In this document: piece by piece, positions 1-4,982 of the stretch
Position numbering within the stretch: position 1 is the first letter of the stretch
Layout of the letters: each line of letters opens with the position of its first letter
Translations under genes and position numbers: made by a program
The notes under the pieces: generated by a model
The model's input: only the letters and a program-made list of their open reading frames with translations
Told to the model about the DNA's origin: nothing
Database searches by the model: none
NCBI GenBank assembly: GCA_003171295.1
Contig: PMYF01000535.1
Location: 2,658-9,422, forward strand
DNA: 6,765 nt
Source: Acidobacteriota bacterium
Lineage (GTDB): Bacteria; Acidobacteriota; Terriglobia; UBA7540
Reading direction: 5' to 3'

Positions 1-284
1 TGCTTTCCACGGCAACCATGGTGCGACTGGGACGCGTGCTTTCCCACTGGATGGTTTACGTGCAGGTGACGAATCAGAAACTCCGGAAACGCGCCCAGGG
101 AATCTTGATGAAAGTATCGGGGGTGGATGAAGCTACGGCCGCCCGGGCTCTAAAGGACTCAGGATGCAGTCTGCCCGTAGCGCTGTTAATGGTACTGGGA
201 AAGATAACCCGCGCTGACGCGGTTTGCCGGCTGGAGCAGGGGTCGAGCGCAGCGAAGGTGTTGCGCGAGGCGATGATGCGATGA
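1..284 (+). CDS. murQ: N-acetylmuramic acid 6-phosphate etherase, C-terminal part
   Basis: Only the last 93 codons are in the window; the reading frame is already open at position 3 and the 5' part lies upstream. MurQ cleaves the D-lactyl ether of MurNAc-6-phosphate to give GlcNAc-6-phosphate and lactate in the cytoplasm, recycling cell-wall sugar. The visible part begins LSTATMVRLGRV, the conserved segment after the SIS sugar-phosphate domain, then VQVTNQKLRKRA and the small helical C-terminal domain (GVDEATAARAL, SLPVALLMVLGKITRADAV) that is typical of the family. The stop is followed after 43 bases by murA on the same strand, so the two may be co-transcribed. The assignment rests on motif recognition over a partial protein, but no other family ends this way to my knowledge. 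Confidence 0.88.
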   Translation, partial: LSTATMVRLGRVLSHWMVYVQVTNQKLRKRAQGILMKVSGVDEATAARALKDSGCSLPVALLMVLGKITRADAVCRLEQGSSAAKVLREAMMR

Positions 285-314
285 ACCGATCACCCGATGA
301 ACTGATTCCGCAAG

Positions 315-319
315 TAAGG
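315..319 (+). promoter_or_regulatory. Ribosome binding site of murA
   Basis: TAAGG lies 8 bases before the ATG at 328 and matches the start of the Shine-Dalgarno consensus. It supports that ATG, which also gives the expected N-terminus MDKFQITGG. Confidence 0.6.
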
Positions 320-327
320 TATTTACA

Positions 328-1620
328 ATGGATAAGTTCCAAATAACTGGCGGCCGCCCCCTGGAAGGCCGGGTGGCGATCAGCGGCGCCAAAAACGCGG
401 CGCTGCCGGCCATGACCGCGGCTCTGCTGACCAACCAACGCGTGATTCTTCGCAACATTCCGCGCGTGCGCGACATCAGCACGCTGCGCAGCCTGCTGGA
501 AGATCTGGGAGTGGATTCCTCCGTCACGCACGAGGCGCACGGCAATCGCATTGAAATCGAAACTCGCCAATTGCTCAATCCCGTAGCGCCCTATGAACTC
601 GTCAAGCAGATGCGCGCCTCCGTGCTGGTGCTCGGACCGCTCGTGGCGCGCTTCGGGCAGGCGCGCGTTTCGTTGCCGGGCGGCTGCGCCATCGGCGTCC
701 GGCCCATTAACCTCCACATCAAGGGGCTTGAGAAGCTCGGGGCAACCATCACCTTCGACCATGGCTACGTCAATGCACAGGCAAACGGCTTGCGTGGGAC
801 CGATTTCCGCTTCGATACGATATCCGTGACCGGCACCGAGAATCTCATGATGGCGGCGGCGCTCGCCGAAGGAGATACCGTCCTTGAAAACGCCGCGCGC
901 GAGCCGGAAGTCCAGGACCTCGCAGACCTGCTCAACAAAATGGGCGCGCACATCGAAGGCGCGGGAACCGGCAAGATCCGTATTCGCGGCGCCAGCCGCC
1001 TGCACGGCACCGAGCACACCGTGGTCCCCGATCGCATTGAGGCCGCAACCTTTCTGACCGCCGCCGCCATTACCGGCGGGGAGCTCGTGGTGGAACGTTG
1101 CAATCCGGGGCACCTTGCGGCGATCATCGCCAAACTTCGCGAGGTGGGAGTGCGAGTGCTGCCCGCCGGCGAGCCCGGCGCGGACGGCAACCAGGCGCTT
1201 AGCGTCAAAGCCGAAGGCAAGTTGCAGGCCGCCGACATGACCACTGAGGAATACCCCGGCTTCCCTACCGACATGCAGGCTCAGTACATGGCGCTTATGA
1301 CGCAGGCCGGCGGCTCGTCGGCGATTACCGAAACCATCTTCGAAAACCGCTTCTTGCACGCTCTGGAATTGGCGCGCATGGGCGCGGACATCACGGTCAA
1401 CGGCCGCCGCGCCGTGGTGCGCGGCAAGACTCCCCTGAGCGGGGCGAAGATTCAGGCCTCCGATCTGCGCGCCAGCGCCTCGCTGGTGCTGGCCGGATTG
1501 GCCGCGGAAGGCGAGACCTTGATCGACCGGGTCTATCATATCGATCGCGGCTATGAGCGGATCGAAGAAAAGCTCACCCAGGTGGGCGCCCGAATCAACC
1601 GCATCTCCGAATTCGACTAA
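328..1620 (+). CDS. murA: UDP-N-acetylglucosamine 1-carboxyvinyltransferase (MurA)
   Basis: MurA transfers enolpyruvate from PEP to UDP-GlcNAc, the first committed step of peptidoglycan synthesis, in the cytoplasm. The product is 430 residues, close to the roughly 420 usual for the family, and is intact from end to end. Visible landmarks are MDKFQITGG at the start, the substrate-binding KN pair (Lys22-Asn23), the flexible active-site loop SLPGGCAIGVRP with Cys120 (the residue attacked by fosfomycin; Cys115 in E. coli), the FPTDMQAQ motif with Asp315 (equivalent of the catalytic Asp305), and the DLRASASLVLAGLAAEGET segment followed by YHIDRGYERIEEKL near the end. Because the loop residue is Cys and not Asp, the enzyme is predicted to be fosfomycin-sensitive. 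It follows murQ with a 43-base gap and is trailed by a hairpin. The identification is secure. Confidence 0.98.
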   Translation: MDKFQITGGRPLEGRVAISGAKNAALPAMTAALLTNQRVILRNIPRVRDISTLRSLLEDLGVDSSVTHEAHGNRIEIETRQLLNPVAPYELVKQMRASVLVLGPLVARFGQARVSLPGGCAIGVRPINLHIKGLEKLGATITFDHGYVNAQANGLRGTDFRFDTISVTGTENLMMAAALAEGDTVLENAAREPEVQDLADLLNKMGAHIEGAGTGKIRIRGASRLHGTEHTVVPDRIEAATFLTAAAITGGELVVERCNPGHLAAIIAKLREVGVRVLPAGEPGADGNQALSVKAEGKLQAADMTTEEYPGFPTDMQAQYMALMTQAGGSSAITETIFENRFLHALELARMGADITVNGRRAVVRGKTPLSGAKIQASDLRASASLVLAGLAAEGETLIDRVYHIDRGYERIEEKLTQVGARINRISEFD

Positions 1621-1652
1621 CCCCCAGAATCTGACCCCCCGCGCGCAGAATA

Positions 1653-1690
1653 GCGCGTTCCCATTTTCAAACGCGCGTTTCACATCTTGC
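1653..1690 (+). terminator. Possible terminator after murA
   Basis: GCGCGTT (1653-1659) can pair with AACGCGC (1670-1676) in a perfect 7-bp stem around a 10-base loop, 32 bases after the murA stop. The tail (GTTTCACATCTT) is only partly T-rich, and an alternative 5-bp stem 1640-1644/1653-1657 competes with it. The right arm lies within the 12-base perfect palindrome AAACGCGCGTTT (1669-1680). It is plausible as an intrinsic terminator but weak. Confidence 0.35.
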
Positions 1691-2150
1691 CACGAGAAGG
1701 GTACCCCAAGCAGCGCTTCTGCCGCCATGACGGCGGCTACAGGGGATTTCTAGTAACTTTAAAGTTTGCTTATGTCCCCCATTGGCATTACTACTTGGTA
1801 AATGCTCATGATCTTGAACCCAGTCCGGCATTCCCAAGCCAGGAACCTGCGGGCAGTTTGGCCTCGCGGGGGCTAGCGATACATCATCCATTATACCTGC
1901 GTGGTCGACCTGTCACCCAACCCATTGATTGTAAAGGCTTAATATCACAATGACGAGTTCTTTCCATTTGCCGAAGGGGTACAAAGTGCACCGTCCTGCC
2001 GTCGGGAGAACGATGCGGGGGCGCATCCGATTCTTGCCCGGGAACGCGTTTAAGCAGGCGGAACACTGCCCGGACCGGGTTACATCAAACATCCTTGAAT
2101 TTCACATAGTTCAATTCGCGCCAAGTACTCTATTGCAGATAATTGTGCTG
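1691..2150. other. Gene-poor stretch with palindromes, probable leader of the peptide unit
   Basis: I see no convincing protein gene here: open frames on both strands lack a good ribosome site and have no recognisable composition or motif. What can be seen is structure. GCCGCC (1721-1726) pairs with GGCGGC (1732-1737) around ATGAC. AACTTTAAAGTT (1755-1766) is a perfect 12-base palindrome in an AT-rich patch. GATGCG (2012-2017) pairs with CGCATC (2022-2027) around GGGG. GATAAT at 2138-2143 is a fair -10 box, but the position 17 bases upstream (TTCGCG) is a poor -35. No known riboswitch, tRNA or other RNA motif was recognised. Confidence 0.4.
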
Positions 2151-2155
2151 GAAAG

Positions 2156-2161
2156 GGAGGT
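2156..2161 (+). promoter_or_regulatory. Strong ribosome binding site for the repeat peptide
   Basis: GGAGGT, inside the longer match AAGGGAGGT (2153-2161), sits 7 bases before the ATG at 2169. This is the best Shine-Dalgarno sequence in the window. It decides the start: the frame is open further upstream, to an ATG at 1950, but that start has no comparable site. Confidence 0.75.
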
Positions 2162-2168
2162 AACGACT

Positions 2169-2273
2169 ATGCTAAGCTCACTTGAGAATCGGGTAGCCAT
2201 CGGCCCCATGCCGATGCCCCCGAGTAAGAATCGGGTAGCTATTGGCCCCATGCCCATGCCCCCGACGGCCTAA
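2169..2273 (+). CDS. 34-residue repeat peptide, NRVAIGPMPMPP x2, unknown function
   Basis: A short gene with the layout MLSSLE, then NRVAIGPMPMPP, a two-residue spacer (SK), NRVAIGPMPMPP again, and TA. The repeats span 2187-2222 and 2229-2264. They differ at three bases (GCC/GCT, ATC/ATT, CCG/CCC), all third-position and synonymous, which is direct evidence that the sequence is read as protein. A near-ideal ribosome site stands 7 bases before the start. The peptide has no Cys and no aromatic residue, carries a small net positive charge, and is rich in Met-Pro. With only six residues before the first repeat, it does not look like a classical leader-core precursor, and it has no signal peptide. 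An inverted repeat and a membrane-protein gene follow. I do not recognise the family. Signalling peptide, modified peptide or metal-binding (Met-x-Met) peptide are guesses only. Confidence 0.68.
   Translation: MLSSLENRVAIGPMPMPPSKNRVAIGPMPMPPTA
2187..2264 (+). repeat. Tandem in-frame repeat, two 36-base units at a 42-base period
   Basis: The units 2187-2222 and 2229-2264 both encode NRVAIGPMPMPP and are identical at 33 of 36 positions. They are separated by AGT AAG (Ser-Lys). A duplication within the short gene is the simplest origin. Confidence 0.92.
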
Positions 2274-2282
2274 TAGACTTTA

Positions 2283-2332
2283 TGGCCAGGATGGGCAGAG
2301 CTGGTGAGCCCTGGTTCCGCCCATCTGGGCCA
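2283..2332 (+). promoter_or_regulatory. Long intercistronic hairpin between peptide and membrane-protein gene
   Basis: TGGCCAGGATGGGC (2283-2296) pairs with GCCCATCTGGGCCA (2319-2332): 12 Watson-Crick pairs, one G-U wobble and one A-G mismatch, around a 22-base loop. It begins 9 bases after the peptide stop and ends 5 bases before the ATG at 2338, so in RNA it would cover the region where that gene's ribosome site should be. No T-run follows. It may act as an attenuator, an RNA-stabilising end for the peptide message, or a translation brake on the downstream gene. These roles are inferred; the pairing is seen. Confidence 0.6.
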
Positions 2333-2337
2333 GAGAT

Positions 2338-3096
2338 ATGCGCCTCCTCGGACTCGCCATTAGCTGTTGCGTGCTGCTGATGGACGGACTCCTCATCTGG
2401 AGAGGAGTGCGGTCCTGTTGTGTCAGGCTCTTTCCCCTTTTCTACGCCTATATCTTGTACGATTTCAGCAGTACGGGTGGCGCCTACTTGGTTTACTGGG
2501 TGCAGCCCAGTTGGCACGCTTCCGTATATTGGTTTTGCTACGTACTTAGTATTATTGTGGAATTCGCGATATTGGTCGAAATCTCCGACCATATCTTTCA
2601 ACCCTTCCCGGCCATTCGGAGCCTGGGGCGCGCGATCACTATTATCATCTCCGGCGTCCTCGGTCTCTCCTATGTCCTGCCAGCGATCTTCCAATCTCAG
2701 GGCATGCAGAAGGCCCTTTTGGATTTTGCTCTGCGGACTTCCATCACCAAAGCTGTCATTCTCGCCGTCCTGTTCATTGCCACGCGCCACTTTGATCTAG
2801 AGCTCGGCAGGAACGTTGCCGGCCTGATGCTGGGATTCTCCATTTATCTGGGAGTAAATGTGGCCACTTTCGCGGCCTCGCATAGTACTGCTCCGACGCC
2901 CTATGCGAGAATTCTCTGGGTCGTGTCGCCCCTTGCCTACATCGTTTGTTTACTCGTCTGGACCCGCGCTCTCTGGCAGGTGGCGCCCCTGCCGATAACC
3001 TGTTCAATGCCGCCGTCCTTGGGTGGCGACTCCAAAACGGTGGCTGTTGAACTTGCGCGCTTCAATGGCGTGCTATCCAGGTTTATACGGAAATGA
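2338..3096 (+). CDS. Seven-helix integral membrane protein of unknown function
   Basis: The 252-residue product has about seven hydrophobic segments, near residues 3-21, 31-54, 60-80, 97-117, 134-149, 158-180 and 190-212, then a polar tail with several basic residues. There is no signal peptide beyond the first helix and no kinase, transporter or peptidase motif that I can see. Short conserved-looking stretches are YWFCYVLSIIVEFAILVEI and HIFQPFPAIRSLGR between helices 3 and 4. From memory these resemble an abundant uncharacterised 7-helix family of Acidobacteriota, but this was not searched. The ATG at 2338 is the only good start, since the frame is closed by a TGA at 2305. It has no clear Shine-Dalgarno sequence and lies just beyond an inverted repeat. 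The stop overlaps the next gene by 4 bases. A sensor or peptide-handling role is possible from context but unproven. Confidence 0.8.
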   Translation: MRLLGLAISCCVLLMDGLLIWRGVRSCCVRLFPLFYAYILYDFSSTGGAYLVYWVQPSWHASVYWFCYVLSIIVEFAILVEISDHIFQPFPAIRSLGRAITIIISGVLGLSYVLPAIFQSQGMQKALLDFALRTSITKAVILAVLFIATRHFDLELGRNVAGLMLGFSIYLGVNVATFAASHSTAPTPYARILWVVSPLAYIVCLLVWTRALWQVAPLPITCSMPPSLGGDSKTVAVELARFNGVLSRFIRK

Positions 3097-3623
3097 CCAT
3101 GCTAACTTACGCGAGCATCGCGATTGCTTTCCTCGTCCTGGTCCTGGTTTTCTTCACCAGGGCCAAATCCAATGACCCCGACCAGGGCGCCACTCACAAG
3201 GACCAAGCCCAGCACTTCGGTGATGAGCGCTGGCTCAGCCTCTCCGAGTGTATCTTCAATCCCTCGGACGCACGCTGGTTGCGCGACGAACTTTCTTTCC
3301 CGGAGTTAGCGCTGTCCCTCACCCGTGCGCGCAAGCAGTTGGCGATCCAGTGGCTGAAAGCCTTGCAGGTTTCATTCAACACCATGGTTCGGACGACTAC
3401 ACTCTCACCCCTTCACAATCCCGGGGCCAACTCCATTGAAAGTTGGCGCCTGCTGTGGCTCACGGTGCGATTTCAATTCCTGCTGACCTATGCCCTGATG
3501 ATGGTCAAGCTCTTCGGCCCTTACCACCGCCTGATCCCCTCCTTCGCCTGGGTACCGTTCCCCAAGGAGGGTGAGTCTCCCTTGCGCCGCCCGGTCGTGG
3601 CCGGCAGTGGCGACCTCAACTGA
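3093..3623 (+). CDS. Single-anchor membrane protein of unknown function, partner of the 7-helix protein
   Basis: The 176-residue product has one clear N-terminal transmembrane helix (about residues 5-22, ending FFTRAK), which suggests a membrane anchor with the rest on the cytoplasmic side by the positive-inside rule. A soluble, probably helical region follows: ECIFNPSDARWLRDEL (52-67), a basic stretch LTRARKQLAIQWLKAL (76-91), and WRLLWLTVRFQFLLTYALMMV (118-138), which may be amphipathic or a second membrane contact. The start codon overlaps the previous stop (ATGA at 3093-3096), so translation is probably coupled and the two products are likely partners. A second ATG six bases on is also possible. 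From memory, similar proteins with a basic RRxRxxLALxWLxxL-like helix occur in Acidobacteriota, but I cannot name a family or a function. Confidence 0.75.
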   Translation: MTMLTYASIAIAFLVLVLVFFTRAKSNDPDQGATHKDQAQHFGDERWLSLSECIFNPSDARWLRDELSFPELALSLTRARKQLAIQWLKALQVSFNTMVRTTTLSPLHNPGANSIESWRLLWLTVRFQFLLTYALMMVKLFGPYHRLIPSFAWVPFPKEGESPLRRPVVAGSGDLN

Positions 3624-3644
3624 AGTCGGCCAGCAATTCCGGAC

Positions 3645-3680
3645 ATGAATGGAATGGGCTTTTTGTCCCAGTCCGTTCAT
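3645..3680 (+). terminator. Hairpin after the membrane-protein pair, possible terminator
   Basis: ATGAATGGA (3645-3653) pairs with TCCGTTCAT (3672-3680) with one G-U pair. After one mismatch, TGGG (3655-3658) pairs with CCCA (3667-3670), leaving an 8-base loop CTTTTTGT. It begins 22 bases after the stop. The T-run is in the loop and not after the stem, so it is not a classical intrinsic terminator on this strand; it may still end or protect the transcript. The rest of the gap to the next gene (3681-3837) shows no gene and no convincing promoter. Confidence 0.42.
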
Positions 3681-3837
3681 CCCGCGTGGTGGATTTCACC
3701 CCACGGCAGGGTCTTCTAGCTCCTTGTGTCCGTGAACCCTGAGGAAGGCCGCCACAAGTCATCAATAACCGGCAATATTCCAATAAGTTAGGCTTAAACC
3801 AGCGCTGCCCGTCTTGGCCCTCCCGTTGCTTCTTCAT

Positions 3838-3843
3838 GAGGTG
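3838..3843 (+). promoter_or_regulatory. Ribosome binding site deciding the alpha-subunit start
   Basis: GAGGTG lies 11 bases before the ATG at 3855 but only 2 bases before an in-frame TTG at 3846. The spacing favours the ATG, which gives the N-terminus MLPRLSSGNRML. Confidence 0.5.
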
Positions 3844-3854
3844 AGTTGCTAGGG

Positions 3855-4982
3855 ATGCTACCACGACTTAGCTCTGGGAATAGGATGCTCGCCGAGGGGG
3901 CCCTCGCCGCGGGTTGTCGTTTTTTCGCGGGCTATCCCATTACTCCCGCCTCCGAAGTTTACGAAGTGATGATGCGCGAGCTGCCGGCGCGCGGGGGGCT
4001 GGCGCTCTCCGCTCCGGATGAGATTTCGTCTCTCTGTTACTGTGTGGGGGCGAGCCTGCGCGGTCTTAAAGCGCTGACTGCGACCTCGGGCCCCGGATGG
4101 GCATTGATAATCGAGACCGTCCAATACGCTCTAATGACCGAGACACCCGTGGTTGTCGCCCTCGTGCAACGCCTTGGACCGAGCACGGGCGGGGCCACCC
4201 AGGGGGCGCAAGGCGATGTGTGGCTGGCGGAGTTTTCGACGTCCGGAGGCTACACCCTGCCGGTGTTCTCACCCAGCAACGCGGCGGAGTGCTTCGAGCT
4301 GGCCGTGCACGCCTTCAACTGGTCGGAGCGGCTGCGCACGCCCGTAGTGCTGCTTTCCGACAAGGAAGTCGGCATGACTTCGGAGGTGGTTGACGACGCG
4401 GCCCTCCAGGTTCCCGCCCTCGCCAACCGCAAGGGTGCGACACCGCACGCCGACTACACTCCCTATGCGCTGGATGAACCTGATGGGGTGCCCGGCTTCG
4501 CCGCCGTGGGAGGAGAAATCAAGGTCACGGCGACGGGCTCGGCTCACGACCAGCGCGGGCGCTTGCGCAAGAACTCTCCGGAGGTCATCGAAGTGCTGCT
4601 GCACCTGGAGCGCAAGATCGCCGCGCATGCGGAGGAAATGGCCCTGGTCCGGGCGGACCTCGACCCCGAGGCGCGCTGCTTGCTGATCAGTTATGGTGTG
4701 ACGGCGCGTGCCGCACGCCAGGCGGTAGGCAAACTGCGGAGCGAAGGTTCACGAATTTCCTTCTTGCAGATCCAATCCCTGTTTCCCATCCCGCAGCGCT
4801 GGCTCGAGCGGGCAACCCGTGGTGTGGAATTTGTGTTCGTCGCCGAGGAAAATCTAACCGGCCAGTACGGCGCCGCCCTCGCGCCTTTTCTTTCCCGCCA
4901 GCAGGTTTACGGAATTAACAAGATCGGCAGTCTGATTTCTCCGAAAGAAATTGCGCGCACGATGCAGGGGGTGATGGCGTGA
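3855..4982 (+). CDS. 2-oxoacid:acceptor (ferredoxin) oxidoreductase, alpha subunit (KorA/VorB type)
   Basis: This is the subunit that, with beta and gamma, oxidatively decarboxylates a 2-oxoacid to an acyl-CoA and passes electrons to ferredoxin or a similar carrier in the cytoplasm. The 375-residue product shows the pyrimidine-binding domain of the TPP fold with GYPITP (26-31), PDEIS (54-58), ALTATSGPG (73-81), MTETPVVVALVQRLGPSTG (94-112) and the QGAQGD loop. A linker GSAHDQRGRLRKNSPE corresponds to the EHDERG region of the family. A C-terminal transketolase-like domain runs from about 272 (LLISYGVTARAARQAV, LFPIP, VAEENLTGQ). There is no gamma domain and no ferredoxin-type cysteine cluster here. 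The next gene overlaps by 4 bases. The substrate (2-oxoglutarate, pyruvate or branched-chain 2-oxoacid) cannot be read from the sequence. Confidence 0.92.
   Translation: MLPRLSSGNRMLAEGALAAGCRFFAGYPITPASEVYEVMMRELPARGGLALSAPDEISSLCYCVGASLRGLKALTATSGPGWALIIETVQYALMTETPVVVALVQRLGPSTGGATQGAQGDVWLAEFSTSGGYTLPVFSPSNAAECFELAVHAFNWSERLRTPVVLLSDKEVGMTSEVVDDAALQVPALANRKGATPHADYTPYALDEPDGVPGFAAVGGEIKVTATGSAHDQRGRLRKNSPEVIEVLLHLERKIAAHAEEMALVRADLDPEARCLLISYGVTARAARQAVGKLRSEGSRISFLQIQSLFPIPQRWLERATRGVEFVFVAEENLTGQYGAALAPFLSRQQVYGINKIGSLISPKEIARTMQGVMA
4966..4974 (+). promoter_or_regulatory. Ribosome binding site for the GTG start at 4979
   Basis: GGGGGTGAT (4967-4975) differs by one base from GGAGGTGAT, the full complement of the 16S rRNA tail, and stands just before the GTG inside the end of the alpha gene. 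It supports a GTG start and coupled translation. Confidence 0.5.

Noticed and set aside
133..1728. A 531-codon open frame on the minus strand across murA
   Set aside because: It lies antisense to an unmistakable, full-length murA. Long antisense frames are expected in GC-rich coding DNA, and its composition (runs of Gly, His, Gln, Arg) shows no family motif.
1687..1953. An 88-codon open frame in the gap after murA
   Set aside because: There is no good ribosome site, no motif, and the frame runs through a hairpin and a palindrome. It looks like chance.
2115..2143. A sigma-70-type promoter with GATAAT at 2138-2143
   Set aside because: The -10 box is fair, but the matching -35 position reads TTCGCG, so I do not call it a promoter.
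2187..2264. A CRISPR-like repeat
   Set aside because: There are only two units with a 6-base spacer, in frame, encoding the same peptide. This is a coding duplication, not an array.
1950..2273. A longer 107-codon version of the peptide gene starting at an upstream ATG
   Set aside because: It is in the same frame as the repeat peptide, but the added 73 residues show no recognisable pattern. The strong ribosome site at 2156-2161 points to the ATG at 2169.
2239..2790. A 183-codon minus-strand frame over the repeat peptide and the 7-helix gene
   Set aside because: The plus-strand frame encodes regular transmembrane helices and the peptide repeat shows third-position-only changes on the plus strand, so the minus frame is a shadow.
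3846..3854. TTG at 3846 as start of the alpha subunit
   Set aside because: It would be only 2 bases from the Shine-Dalgarno-like GAGGTG. The ATG at 3855 is better spaced and fits the family's N-terminus.
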